From NCBI RefSeq assembly GCF_000010665.1, contig NC_012796.1, positions 2,385,501 through 2,449,500 on the forward strand: a stretch of 64,000 nucleotides of DNA, in the 5' to 3' direction. The translations under genes and the position numbers were made by a program. Shown piece after piece: positions 43,186 to 51,879 of the stretch; within the stretch, counting starts at the first letter, position 1, and every line of letters starts with the position of its first letter. Origin of the DNA: Solidesulfovibrio magneticus RS-1 (GTDB taxonomy: Bacteria; Desulfobacterota; Desulfovibrionia; Desulfovibrionales; Desulfovibrionaceae). Below the pieces are notes generated by a model. The model was not told the origin of the DNA and made no database searches. It saw only the letters and a program-made list of their open reading frames with translations.

Positions 43186-43827
43186 TTACGTGGCCGGTTC
43201 AACGACGAGCACGGCCCGCGTCGCCGAGGCTTCGGCCTCGGGCACGGCCAAGGGCAGGCAGACAAGCCGGCAGCGGCCGACCGGGGCCTGCGATAAATCA
43301 AGACCTTCGAGGATGAGGATGCCGGCCGAAAGCAAGATGTTGTGGACGGGATAGGCGGGATCATCCAGAGGTTCGATGCTCATGGCGTCAAGGCCGGCTA
43401 GCGCGACGCCTCGGGCCGTCAGTTCCCGGGCCAGGGCCGGCGTTACGGCGGCGAAGTCGGCCGGGAAATTCGGGCCGGTGAAACGGCGTTCCCGGGAATT
43501 TCGGGTGGCAAAAAGCACGGCCTCGCCGGGCCGGGGATCGGCTGCGGCCAGGAGTTCGGGGCCAAGGCGCAGGGCCTGGCCGCAGTCCACCACCACGGCC
43601 GGCAGGAAAAAGGCCTCGGCAGGATAGTCGCCGGCCCGCTTACCGCCAGGGAGGAAATGGGCCGGAAAGTCGATATGGGCGGCGGCGTGGGCGCTCATCG
43701 ACCAGACGGCGGCTTCGCAGCCGTGGGCGGCCTGGTCGAGAAACAGGCGGCGGGTAAAAGGCGGATCGCCGGGCACGGGGGGCGTCGCGGTCAGGGGTAG
43801 CGAGATGTCGATGACACGGCTTGGCAT
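43186..43827 (-). CDS. Cyclase-family metal-dependent hydrolase (KynB-like)
   Basis: 213 aa from the ATG at 43827, with AAGGAG upstream. The metal motif His47-x3-His51-x-Asp53-x3-His57 (SAHAAAHIDFPAH) is the family's HxxxHxDxxxH. Such enzymes include N-formylkynurenine formamidase and isatin hydrolase. No tryptophan-degradation gene is near, so substrate is uncertain. It lies between the cytochrome gene and the importer with long gaps on each side. Confidence 0.85.
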   Translation of the reverse strand: MPSRVIDISLPLTATPPVPGDPPFTRRLFLDQAAHGCEAAVWSMSAHAAAHIDFPAHFLPGGKRAGDYPAEAFFLPAVVVDCGQALRLGPELLAAADPRPGEAVLFATRNSRERRFTGPNFPADFAAVTPALARELTARGVALAGLDAMSIEPLDDPAYPVHNILLSAGILILEGLDLSQAPVGRCRLVCLPLAVPEAEASATRAVLVVEPAT

Positions 43828-44278
43828 GGCGCTCCTTGGCCGATGGCGGGGCAGGGGAAAGCGGGTTGCAATCGGATGGAAACGTGCCATTTGTACTTTC
43901 TTTCACAAAAAGGAAAGCCCCTCAAACCGTACGCGGGACTTTGGCTGGGAGCAAGGCCGACTGAACCAATAGGTTGCCTGCCGCAGTTTGCATCGCGGCT
44001 TTCGATCGACAACGGGCGCTCCCGCTCGGGAGGCCCCGTGGAGCCGGCCCGGTTCGATGCCGGCGAAGCGGAAAAGTGTCGTGCCTGTCTTGCAACAGGT
44101 CAAAAAAATAAATGGTTTTCGTCTGTTGCAAACGAAGCGTCAGAGGCGCTTATCATCGACGTGACACGAGGCCCCTTCGCCTGGACAACCCGCGCGGGGA
44201 AGACAGGCGAGAAACCCAACAAAAAACGCCCCCGCGAGGCGAGGGCGTTTACTTGGCGGCGATAGTTGCCTGAAAAAG
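43828..44278. other. Gene-free stretch with terminator and A-rich inverted-repeat motif
   Basis: 451 bp upstream of the cyclase gene and downstream of the cytochrome gene. It holds the cytochrome terminator (44218-44254) and a perfect 9-bp inverted repeat TTGCAACAG/CTGTTGCAA enclosing aaaaaaataaatggttttc at about 44100-44122. The frame from 43843 is open for 140 codons on the plus strand but runs through the terminator and has no ribosome site, so it is not called as a gene. Confidence 0.6.
44218..44254 (-). terminator. Intrinsic terminator of the cytochrome c3 gene
   Basis: On the minus strand AAACGCCCTCGCC pairs with the GGGGGCG arm and is followed by TTTTTTG. It starts about 25 bases after the cytochrome stop. 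Confidence 0.88.
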
Positions 44279-44746
44279 CTACTTCGCGGCCACGTGGCAG
44301 CCGTTGTTGGAGCAGGGAGCCACGGACAGGGGCTTTTGGCCCTTGGCCTTGCGCTCCACGTTGAGCTTCATGTGGCAGCCCAGGCAGCTGTTGTCGGCAT
44401 TCTTGTCGTGGAAGGCGCGGAAGTAGGACGTGGCTTCCTGGCGGTCCTTCAGGTTGTCGTGGCAGCCGGCTTCGGCGCAGCCCTGGATCTCACCCTTGCC
44501 GTCCCACATGTGGTGGCAGGTGACGCAGGCTACGGAAGCGTGTTGGCCGTGGGAAAATTTGACCGGGGCAAAGCTGGTCTTGAGGACCCCGGACGGCCGT
44601 TTGAAGGTCAGTTCGAGGGGGTAGCACAGGGTGGACTTGGCATCCACGATGTCGCTGAACTTGCCGCCCTCGCAATAGGCCGCCGTGGCCAGGGCCAGGC
44701 TGCACACCATAACGATCAACCCGGAAAGCATGACCTTGGAACGCAT
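44279..44746 (-). CDS. Tetraheme class III cytochrome c3
   Basis: 155 aa with a signal peptide (cleavage near residue 22-25). Four heme sites: Cys74-Cys77-His78 and Cys121-Cys124-His125 (CxxCH), Cys90-Cys95-His96 and Cys145-Cys150-His151 (CxxxxCH), the classic c3 spacing. Axial histidines His66, His69, His79 and His113 are in place (FSHGQHASVAC as in c3). It shuttles electrons from periplasmic hydrogenases and formate dehydrogenase to membrane complexes. Compared with type I c3 it has a longer N-terminus with two extra cysteines (25, 41). Confidence 0.95.
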   Translation of the reverse strand: MRSKVMLSGLIVMVCSLALATAAYCEGGKFSDIVDAKSTLCYPLELTFKRPSGVLKTSFAPVKFSHGQHASVACVTCHHMWDGKGEIQGCAEAGCHDNLKDRQEATSYFRAFHDKNADNSCLGCHMKLNVERKAKGQKPLSVAPCSNNGCHVAAK

Positions 44747-44851
44747 CCAACTCCCTCCTTAAGCTCCAAGAAACGGTGAAAGTGACCTTGCCGCTGCGAC
44801 TACGCAGGCGGGGCGTCAGGCAACTGCTCCGCCGCCGTAATTCAGTGGAAA

Positions 44852-44880
44852 AGCGTAAAATTTCACAAGCCGGAAGTCAA
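44852..44880 (-). promoter_or_regulatory. Candidate promoter of the cytochrome c3 gene
   Basis: On the minus strand TTGACT (44880-44875), 17-base spacer, TACGCT (44857-44852), about 105 bases before the ATG. The -35 box matches five of six positions, the -10 box is weaker. Confidence 0.5.
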
Positions 44881-44957
44881 TACTCTTTTGGCAAAAAACG
44901 CTGTCCGCCAGGGTGAAAGTCGGCGCACGCACAATGCTTTTCAAAGGATTCACGGGG

Positions 44958-45416
44958 TTAATCGTTTTCGGTCAAACATTCGAGCTTTTCCGATGCCTCC
45001 AGGGCGTCCATGAGCTCCAGGCTCAGGCGAATGAAGTCCGAAGCGGTCAGTATGCCGACGAGCTTGCCCCCCTCGACCACGGGCAGGCAGCCGTATTTCT
45101 GGGTCAGCAGCACTTCGGCGGCCTGGCGCAGGGGCAGGTCCGGGGTGACCATGGCCACGTCGGCGCGCATGACTTCGCCCAGCGGGATGCCGGCGTAGAT
45201 GTCCTCCTGGGTCTGGGCGTCGATCTCGGCCAGCCGGGACACCGAAGCGGCGAGCAGGTCGCGGTGGGTGACAAGCCCCACAAAGGCCCCGGAACCGTCG
45301 ATGATGGGCAGATGGCGGATGCGCGCCTCTTCCATGGTCCGCTTGGCGGACAACAGGCTGTCGTCGTGGCGCAACGCGATGAGATCCTCGGTCATGAGGT
45401 CGCGAGTAGTCAGCAT
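44958..45416 (-). CDS. Tandem CBS-domain protein
   Basis: 152 aa made of two CBS domains (about 1-60, [10 protein letters not shown], and about 80-140, [12 protein letters not shown]). CBS pairs bind adenine nucleotides and regulate partners. No other domain is present and no obvious target is adjacent. AAGGAGG precedes the ATG. Divergent from pcm and separated from the cytochrome gene by 211 bp that include its promoter. Confidence 0.9.
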   Translation of the reverse strand: MLTTRDLMTEDLIALRHDDSLLSAKRTMEEARIRHLPIIDGSGAFVGLVTHRDLLAASVSRLAEIDAQTQEDIYAGIPLGEVMRADVAMVTPDLPLRQAAEVLLTQKYGCLPVVEGGKLVGILTASDFIRLSLELMDALEASEKLECLTEND

Positions 45417-45560
45417 GAACACCTCCTTGGTGATCTGCGTGAGTTGGCATCGACCACCGGCCGTGTCAAGGCGCAAGGCGTTGACTTGAGGCGGAAATTC
45501 TGTTTTCCGAAGAGGATTGGAATGGCGCGGGGAAGGATGCTTCCCCGTGAAAGGAAACTG

Positions 45561-46229
45561 ATGAACGCCACTGGGGTCAAGACCGATTTGCGGCGCAGCC
45601 GGGAACGCATGGTGCGGGAACAGATCGAGGCCCGGGGCGTGACCCGGCCCGAGGTGCTGCGGGCCATGCGCAAGACGCCGCGCCACCTTTTCGTCGAAGA
45701 GGCGCTCATTCCCCAGGCCTACGAGGACCACCCGCTGCCCATCGGCCACGGCCAGACCATTTCCCAGCCCTATGTCGTGGCCTGGATGACGGAACTGCTT
45801 GAGGTCGCCCCGGGCCACAAGGTCCTGGAGATCGGCACGGGTTCGGGCTATCAGGCCGCCGTGCTGGCCGAACTCGGCGCCGAGGTTTATACCGTGGAGC
45901 GGATAAAGCCCCTCTATGAACAGGCCCGGGCCAGGCTCGACGCCTTGCGCTACGACCGGGTGCAGCTTAAACTTGACGACGGCACCCTGGGCTGGCCTGA
46001 GAAGGCTCCTTTTGATCGAATACTGGTGGCCGCCGGAGGGCCCAAGATTCCGGCCCCGCTGGTGGCCCAGCTCGGCCCGGCCGGGCGCATGGTCATACCG
46101 GTGGGGACTTCGCGGCGAAACCAGACCCTGTGCCTGGTGCGCCGGGATAACGGCCGGGTCATCGTGCGCGATCTCGGCGGGGTCATGTTCGTCGACCTCG
46201 TCGGAACCCACGGCTGGCAGGCTTCGTGA
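45561..46229 (+). CDS. pcm: Protein-L-isoaspartate O-methyltransferase
   Basis: 222 aa. Family motifs [26 protein letters not shown] (motif I) and the substrate loop [16 protein letters not shown]. It methylates isoaspartyl residues with SAM to start repair of aged proteins. ATG at 45561, preceded by AAAGGA. First gene of a long plus-strand run; mrp follows after 13 bp. Confidence 0.95.
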   Translation: MNATGVKTDLRRSRERMVREQIEARGVTRPEVLRAMRKTPRHLFVEEALIPQAYEDHPLPIGHGQTISQPYVVAWMTELLEVAPGHKVLEIGTGSGYQAAVLAELGAEVYTVERIKPLYEQARARLDALRYDRVQLKLDDGTLGWPEKAPFDRILVAAGGPKIPAPLVAQLGPAGRMVIPVGTSRRNQTLCLVRRDNGRVIVRDLGGVMFVDLVGTHGWQAS

Positions 46230-46242
46230 AGGAGTTGGCTCA

Positions 46243-47136
46243 ATGACGCAATCCGATTCCTGTCGCGGCTGCACCGGACCGGGCAAGCCCCTTGGGGCGG
46301 CGACCGGCAGCGACGGCCGCCAAGCCCGCATCGGCCAGACCTTGGAGCGCATCCGCTACAAGCTTGTGGTCATGAGCGGCAAGGGCGGGGTCGGCAAGAG
46401 CACCGTGGCCGTCAACGTGGCCTGCTCATTGGCCGCCGGCGGGGCCAGGGTTGGGCTTTTGGACGTGGATCTCCACGGCCCGAGCGTGCCGGGCATGTTG
46501 GGCCTGACCGGCGCCATGACCGCCGGCGGCGAGGCGGCCATCGCCCCCAAACGCTTCGGCGACAATCTCTCCGTCGTCTCCATGCAGTCGCTTCTGGCCG
46601 ATCCCGATGCCGCCGTGTTGTGGCGAGGTCCCATGAAAACCACCGCCATACGCCAGTTCATCGCCGACGTGGACTGGGGCGACCTCGACTATCTGGTCAT
46701 CGACTCCCCGCCCGGAGCCGGCGACGAGCACCTGACCGTGCTTAAGACCGTGCCCGACGCCCTGTGCCTGCTGGTGACCACGCCCCAGGAGGTCTCCCTG
46801 GCCGACGTGCGCAAAAGCATCAATTTTCTCCAGTACACCAACGCCAACATCCTTGGCGTGGTGGAAAACATGAGCGGGCTGGCCTGTCCGCACTGCGGTC
46901 AGGAGATCGAACTTTTCAAGAAAGGCGGCGGCGAGGCCCTGGCCCGGGATTTCGGCCTGGAGTTCCTCGGCGCGGTGCCGCTGGACCCGGCCACGGTGGC
47001 GGCCGGCGACCTGGGCCGGCCGGTGGCCCTTTTGCCCGGGGACCATCCGGCCAAGGCCGCCTTTGCCGCCCTGGCCGACCATGTGGCCGCCGCCTGCCGG
47101 GGCAGCCTCGAAGCCGCCGCCTACCCGAGGCCCTAA
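46243..47136 (+). CDS. mrp: Mrp/NBP35-type Fe-S cluster carrier ATPase
   Basis: 297 aa. N-terminal Cys pair CRGCTGPG, deviant Walker A MSGKGGVGKST (about residues 44-54), LDVDLHGPSVP and the C-terminal CPHCG site for a bridging 4Fe-4S cluster. It assembles or delivers Fe-S clusters to apoproteins. The N-terminal cysteine segment is longer than in E. coli Mrp, as in NBP35/ApbC proteins of anaerobes. Confidence 0.93.
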   Translation: MTQSDSCRGCTGPGKPLGAATGSDGRQARIGQTLERIRYKLVVMSGKGGVGKSTVAVNVACSLAAGGARVGLLDVDLHGPSVPGMLGLTGAMTAGGEAAIAPKRFGDNLSVVSMQSLLADPDAAVLWRGPMKTTAIRQFIADVDWGDLDYLVIDSPPGAGDEHLTVLKTVPDALCLLVTTPQEVSLADVRKSINFLQYTNANILGVVENMSGLACPHCGQEIELFKKGGGEALARDFGLEFLGAVPLDPATVAAGDLGRPVALLPGDHPAKAAFAALADHVAAACRGSLEAAAYPRP

Positions 47137-47314
47137 CTGGCGGATTGTCGAGCGGCCCGCGGCAATGCGGAAATCGCCCAGGCCGAAAATACGCCCGTTG
47201 CGGCGCGTTGCGGGGCCGATGGCTGCGGCGCGCCGGGCGGAAGGCTTTGACGCCGGCCCGGTATTGCTTTAATTGCCTGCCTGCGCCACGAAACCACCAG
47301 GGACTAACCACGCT

Positions 47315-47872
47315 ATGTTCAATCTTGCTAACAACCTCACCTTGGCCCGCGTCGGGGCTGTGCCGATCCTGGTGCTCCTGCTCTATTTTCCGAGCCGGGG
47401 AGCCTGTTTTGCCGCCATGATGGTGTTCATCGCCGCCGCCGTCACCGACATCATGGACGGCGTGGTGGCTAGGCGGTGCAATCTGGTCACCAATTTCGGC
47501 AAGTTTCTTGATCCCTTGGCCGACAAGCTGCTGATAAGCGCCGCGCTCATCATGCTCGTCCAACTCGGCTGGGTCGAGGCCTGGGTGGCCGTGGTCATCG
47601 TCGGCCGGGAGATCGCCGTCACCGGGCTTCGGGCCATGGCCGTGGACCACGGCGTGGTCATCGCCGCCGACCGCTACGGCAAGCTCAAGACCGTTTTGCA
47701 GATGGTGGCCCTGTGTCCGCTGCTGCTGCATTATCCCGTTTGGGGTTTCGACCCCGCGCCGCTGGGACAGACGCTTTTGTACCTGGCCCTGGTTTTGACC
47801 CTTGTTTCCGGCGTCAATTACTTTTATGGATTCAGCAAGCAGGCGAAGTGGTCGGACAAGGCCGCCCGGTAG
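47315..47872 (+). CDS. pgsA: CDP-diacylglycerol-glycerol-3-phosphate 3-phosphatidyltransferase
   Basis: 185 aa with four to five transmembrane helices. The CDP-alcohol phosphotransferase motif DG-x2-AR-x8-G-x3-D-x3-D is complete in DIMDGVVARRCNLVTNFGKF followed by LDPLAD. It forms phosphatidylglycerol phosphate at the inner membrane. ATG at 47315. 178 bp separate it from mrp, with no clear terminator. Confidence 0.93.
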   Translation: MFNLANNLTLARVGAVPILVLLLYFPSRGACFAAMMVFIAAAVTDIMDGVVARRCNLVTNFGKFLDPLADKLLISAALIMLVQLGWVEAWVAVVIVGREIAVTGLRAMAVDHGVVIAADRYGKLKTVLQMVALCPLLLHYPVWGFDPAPLGQTLLYLALVLTLVSGVNYFYGFSKQAKWSDKAAR

Positions 47873-47923
47873 CGAAGCGGCCATGCCTCGCCCGCTGACC
47901 AACACCTTTTGCGACAAGGCGCT

Positions 47924-48280
47924 ATGAAAGCCAAAAACATTTCCAAGCTGGCCCGTCGCCGGGTCCGTCCCGCCCGGGCCGGCCTCGGCAAGGGCGCCTG
48001 GTCCGGGACGCACCTGGACGACAATCTCGCCGCCCGTATCGAAAACTGCCTGCACACCATCCTGGAGCTCGAACCCGATCTGGAGCGCCTCCAGTTCGGG
48101 CATTATCTGCTGCGCGACTTCAAGGTGCTCAAGATGTTTCTCTCCCAGGTCGAAGACATCGAAGTGGAGGAACAGGACGTGTTGCGCATCGAGGCGGCCA
48201 CCGAGAATTTCCTTCGCGAACTGAAGGAGCCCCTGGCCCAGTCCGATACCAAACGCCCGAAGAAATACGTCGTGCAATGA
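47924..48280 (+). CDS. Conserved hypothetical protein upstream of divIC
   Basis: 118 aa. A very basic N-terminus (about 1-30) then helices rich in Leu and acids (NCLHTILELEPDLERLQFG, LKMFLSQVEDIEVEEQDVL). No membrane segment or known motif. Stop and the divIC ATG are 1 bp apart, so it is co-expressed with the septum protein. Not recognised. Confidence 0.65.
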   Translation: MKAKNISKLARRRVRPARAGLGKGAWSGTHLDDNLAARIENCLHTILELEPDLERLQFGHYLLRDFKVLKMFLSQVEDIEVEEQDVLRIEAATENFLRELKEPLAQSDTKRPKKYVVQ

Positions 48281-48281
48281 C

Positions 48282-48620
48282 ATGATCTGGCGAAGGTTCC
48301 TGCTGACGGCGCTGATCTTCTTCAATGTGTTCCTGCTCTATAATTTGATATGGAGCGACAACGGCATTTTTGCCTACCTCGAACTCAAATCCAGGCATGA
48401 GCAGCTCAAGCAACGCCTGGAAGCCGTCAACGACAAGTCCTTGGACCTCAGCCAGGAAATCCGCTGGCTCAAGACCGATCAGGCTTTCACCGAGAAAATG
48501 GCCCGGTCCCAGATGAACTACCTCAAGGATAACGAGATCCTTTACCAGTTTCCCAAGGACCCGCCCGCCGCCAAGGAGCCGGAACGGGACAAGGAAGGAA
48601 AGCGGGCCGATGCTCAGTAA
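48282..48620 (+). CDS. FtsB/DivIC-family septum formation protein
   Basis: 112 aa with one N-terminal membrane helix (about 5-25), then a coiled coil (about 35-65, HEQLKQRLEAVNDKSLDLSQ) and a short C-terminal tail. This bitopic layout and length match FtsB/DivIC, which bridge early and late division proteins. Overlaps the next gene by 11 bp. Confidence 0.82.
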   Translation: MIWRRFLLTALIFFNVFLLYNLIWSDNGIFAYLELKSRHEQLKQRLEAVNDKSLDLSQEIRWLKTDQAFTEKMARSQMNYLKDNEILYQFPKDPPAAKEPERDKEGKRADAQ

Positions 48621-49761
48621 GATCGAAATCTACCGGGAAGTCCTGGAAATCGAGCCCAACTCCAAGGTCTTCTTCCCCCTGGCCCGCAGCCTGGCCGAGG
48701 AAGGCCGCCACGACGAGGCCGCCGCCGTGCTTTCACGCGGCATCGGTTTCCATCCCGACCACCTCGAAGCCAAGTTCCTGCTCATCGAACTCCTTACCCG
48801 GCAGGGCAAGGAGGAGCAGGCCGATCAGGTCTTTGCCGACGTCGGCGCGCTGTTGGCGCGCTATCCCTCGGTCTGGCTCCTGTGGTCCAAGACCGCCGCC
48901 GCCCGGGCCAAGGACCCCTCCCTGGCCATGCTCTTTTTGGCCCACTACTTCCAGAACCAGACCCTCACCTGGGCCGAGGTCATGGAGCGGGGGCTTAAAA
49001 GCCTGAGTCAGGCCGCCGGTTCCCTTGAGCCGTCCGAAGGCTCTTCCGGGCCGGGAACCGCCGAGGCGTCCGGCGGATCGGAGCAGTCAGGGCCGGACGG
49101 CGGCGAAGAAGAAGCCGCTGCTGCGCAGTCGGCGAGCATTGCCTCGGACGTCGCCGCCGTGTCTCAGGATGCCGTGGCCCCCGCCCTGGGTGATAGGCCA
49201 GGGGTATCGGAATCGGCCTTGCTTGAGCCGACTGGGGAAATCGAGGCGGTTCGTGAGCTGTCGCACGTCCCTTGCGGTCCGGTCATTCAGACTGCCGCCT
49301 TGTCCGAAGCCGAGAACCTGCCCCCGGAAACGGGCCCTGCCCCGTCGGCCATTGCCGCTGGTCCTGTCGAAGCCGCTGGCCCGGAGCTGCGCGGTGCCCG
49401 CGAGGTCATGGAGCTGGCCGGTCTGCTGGACGCTCCTGAAACCGTTGAACCCCGTCCCCGGTCCAAGCCCGCCAAGGGCAAGGAACAGGGCGTGCGCACC
49501 CGGACCATGGCCGCCGTCCTGGCCGAGCAGGGTGATCTGGCCGGCGCGCGCGCCATTTATCAGGAACTCCTGGCCGCCGCCGCAACCGACGCCGAACGCG
49601 AGGAGTTGCGCGCCCTCATGGACGCCCTGGGCGCAACGGGGCGGCCCGCCTCGCAGGACCCAGTGCAAACGCCCGCCGCCGCTGGCCCCAAATCGGCCAA
49701 CCGGCTGGCTGATTTTCTCGAAGCCCTGGCCAACCGCCTGGAAACCCGGGCCGGATCGTAA
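48610..49761 (+). CDS. TPR protein with disordered middle
   Basis: 383 aa. TPR units at the N-terminus (about 1-115, YREVLEIEPNSKVFFPLARSL). A long low-complexity Ser/Ala/Glu/Pro region (about 140-285). A C-terminal TPR-like helix pair (about 297-340, MAAVLAEQGDLAGARAIYQE). Cytoplasmic by lack of a signal. Its start lies inside the divIC gene, so translation is coupled. Function unknown; a scaffold role is likely. Confidence 0.7.
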   Translation: MLSKIEIYREVLEIEPNSKVFFPLARSLAEEGRHDEAAAVLSRGIGFHPDHLEAKFLLIELLTRQGKEEQADQVFADVGALLARYPSVWLLWSKTAAARAKDPSLAMLFLAHYFQNQTLTWAEVMERGLKSLSQAAGSLEPSEGSSGPGTAEASGGSEQSGPDGGEEEAAAAQSASIASDVAAVSQDAVAPALGDRPGVSESALLEPTGEIEAVRELSHVPCGPVIQTAALSEAENLPPETGPAPSAIAAGPVEAAGPELRGAREVMELAGLLDAPETVEPRPRSKPAKGKEQGVRTRTMAAVLAEQGDLAGARAIYQELLAAAATDAEREELRALMDALGATGRPASQDPVQTPAAAGPKSANRLADFLEALANRLETRAGS

Positions 49762-49818
49762 CCGCCGCCTTCGGCTAACCGCCTCCACCGCATACGCCAA
49801 CCGCACGAGGATACGGCT

Positions 49819-50691
49819 TTGAAACGCACCGTTCTCGCGGCCATTGCCGCCATTGTCTGTCTTTGCATCCTTGCCGGCTGCGGCACCATGAAAACCCAGT
49901 GGCGCGAAACCCGCAAGCTGTACCGGGAATACATCAACACCGACCCCTCCATCGACTTCAGCGACCAGGGCATCTCCGACAAGGGCCTGCAACGCCTGGC
50001 CGCTCTCATGATGCCCGTGGACGAGCGGCTGCTGGCCATGCTGCGCACCCTGGGCAGCCAGGACGCGGCCCCGGACCCCGAATGGGCCCAGCAGCTGCTG
50101 TCCGCCAATGCCTGGCTCTCCGGCATCGCCGTGGTCGATGCTTCGGGAGCCATCGTCGGCCAGGTGCCTTCGACGCCCATGCGTCCCCTTGACTACGCGT
50201 CCCTGCTCGACATGGCCGACCGCTACAAGGTTCGCAAGATGGGCGCGCGCGTGGTGTCCGACGAGATGGGCACGGTGGTCATGATCGCCATGCCGTTTTT
50301 CAAGGAAAACGAATGGGCCGGTCTGGTCGTGGTCAATTTCGACCCGCGTAACCTGGTGCGCTTTTCTCCCGACCCCAATGCGCTGGTGGTGGTGTCCACC
50401 GAAGGCCTGCTCTGGGCCGGCGGAGCCGGGCAGGGCGAGTCCCTGGCCGCCCTCAAATGGAGCGACATCCTCAAGGGCGAGGTGCAAGGCGACATCCGGA
50501 CCGGGGGCGGCGAATACGTCTGGCAGGCCCGTTACCTCGGCCAGTTGGAGCTTGTTTATCTCACCGACGCCCGGGAAGTGCGCGCCGCCAAACCGGAACC
50601 CAAGAAGGAAGCCGCGCCCGCGCCCGAACCCAACAAGGCGCTGCCTTCCACCGAGCCGTTGCCGCAGCCTACGGATCTGACCACTCCCTAG
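49819..50691 (+). CDS. Lipoprotein with a Cache-like sensory domain
   Basis: 290 aa from a TTG start with GAGG 8 bases upstream. Lipobox LAGC gives lipidated Cys21. About residues 60-230 have the strand pattern of an extracellular PAS/Cache-like domain ([41 protein letters not shown]). The tail is Pro/Glu/Lys-rich. No signalling domain follows, so it may be a detached sensor or a binding protein. Ends at a terminator. Confidence 0.65.
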   Translation: MKRTVLAAIAAIVCLCILAGCGTMKTQWRETRKLYREYINTDPSIDFSDQGISDKGLQRLAALMMPVDERLLAMLRTLGSQDAAPDPEWAQQLLSANAWLSGIAVVDASGAIVGQVPSTPMRPLDYASLLDMADRYKVRKMGARVVSDEMGTVVMIAMPFFKENEWAGLVVVNFDPRNLVRFSPDPNALVVVSTEGLLWAGGAGQGESLAALKWSDILKGEVQGDIRTGGGEYVWQARYLGQLELVYLTDAREVRAAKPEPKKEAAPAPEPNKALPSTEPLPQPTDLTTP

Positions 50692-50714
50692 ACGGCCTTC
50701 TCGATGCATCGTTG

Positions 50715-50744
50715 GCCGGCGGTCGAAGCCGCCGGCTTTTTTTT
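50715..50744 (+). terminator. Intrinsic terminator
   Basis: Stem GCCGGCGG (50715-50722) with CCGCCGGC (50729-50736), loop TCGAAG, then eight Ts (50737-50744). It ends the pgsA-to-lipoprotein unit. Confidence 0.92.
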
Positions 50745-50860
50745 CTTCCCAACCCTGGAAAATCTTGTGGGTATTTCGGTCTGGGGGTAGGTTGGGACGA
50801 GGCCGCAAAACCCGCGAGCCGCGCCGGGGCCTTTGCCGCCCAGGCTTGAGGAGAACAGCC

Positions 50861-51874
50861 ATGCCGCAGATCACCGTCACCGAACACCTGCTGTTGCATC
50901 AGAAAGAATCCCCCATGGCCTCGGGCCGCTTCACGCGGCTGCTCAACGACCTGATCCTGGCCGCCAAGATCATCTCCCGGGAAGTCAGCAAGGCAGGCCT
51001 TGTCGACGTGCTGGGCTTTACCGGCGAGGTCAACGTCCAGGGCGAGCAGGTCCAAAAGCTCGACGAATACGCCAACAAGGTGCTGATCCACCGGATGGAG
51101 CGGGCCGGGGTGCTGTGCGCCATCGCCTCCGAGGAAAACGCCGACATCGTGCGTATCCCCGACCAGTTCCCCAAGGGCGATTATTTCCTCATCTTCGATC
51201 CCCTGGACGGCTCCTCCAACATTGACGCCAACGTCAACGTTGGCACCATCTTTTCCATCTACCGCGTGGCCGAGGGGTGCTCCGGCGACAAGCTGTGCGA
51301 TCTGCTCATGCAGGGCGCCAAGCAGGTGGCCGCCGGCTACTTCCTCTACGGCACCTCCACCATGCTCGTGTACACCACCGGCCGGGGCGTCCATGGCTTC
51401 ACCCTGGACCCCAGCGTCGGCGAGTTCCTGCTGTCCCACCCCGACATCCGCACTCCGGAGACCGGCAAGGTCTATTCCGTCAACGAGGCCTACTGGTCCT
51501 ACTGGGACGAGCCCACCCGCGAGATCGTCAGCGCCTTCAAGGGCACGGACAACCCGCGCGGCCAGCCCTACGGCGGCCGCTACATCGGGTCGCTGGTGGC
51601 CGACTTCCACCGCAATCTCCTCTACGGCGGCATTTTCCTCTATCCCGCCGACACGCGCGACCCCAAAAAGCCTCAGGGCAAGCTCCGCCTTTTGTGCGAG
51701 GCCAATCCCCTGGCCTTTGTCATCGAACAGGCCGGCGGCGCGGCCACCGACGGCGAGCGCGACATCCTGTCCATCGAACCCGAGGAGCTGCATCAACGGG
51801 TGCCGCTTTTTATCGGTAGCAAAAACGACGTGGCCAAGGTCATGGAAATCTACGGCCGGGCCAGGAAAGCTTAA
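50861..51874 (+). CDS. fbp: Fructose-1,6-bisphosphatase class I
   Basis: 337 aa, usual length. Metal site [10 protein letters not shown] and the downstream [15 protein letters not shown] and GGIFLYPAD segments mark class I FBPase. It is the irreversible step of gluconeogenesis. ATG at 50861 after GGAG. tsaD begins 5 bp after its stop. Confidence 0.97.
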   Translation: MPQITVTEHLLLHQKESPMASGRFTRLLNDLILAAKIISREVSKAGLVDVLGFTGEVNVQGEQVQKLDEYANKVLIHRMERAGVLCAIASEENADIVRIPDQFPKGDYFLIFDPLDGSSNIDANVNVGTIFSIYRVAEGCSGDKLCDLLMQGAKQVAAGYFLYGTSTMLVYTTGRGVHGFTLDPSVGEFLLSHPDIRTPETGKVYSVNEAYWSYWDEPTREIVSAFKGTDNPRGQPYGGRYIGSLVADFHRNLLYGGIFLYPADTRDPKKPQGKLRLLCEANPLAFVIEQAGGAATDGERDILSIEPEELHQRVPLFIGSKNDVAKVMEIYGRARKA

Positions 51875-51879
51875 GCAAC

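Noticed and set aside
44040-44075. tRNA-like T-arm (GGTTCGATGCC)
   Set aside because: Only four of five stem pairs and no matching acceptor, D or anticodon arms around it.
43900-44160. Possible c-di-GMP or other riboswitch in the cyclase leader
   Set aside because: Short words recall the GEMM core but the conserved helices could not be laid out.
43843-44265. 140-codon plus-strand open frame in the 43.8-44.3 kb gap
   Set aside because: No ribosome site and it reads through the cytochrome terminator; the K-x-K-W-F similarity to the 36.7 kb gap is kept as a DNA-level finding.
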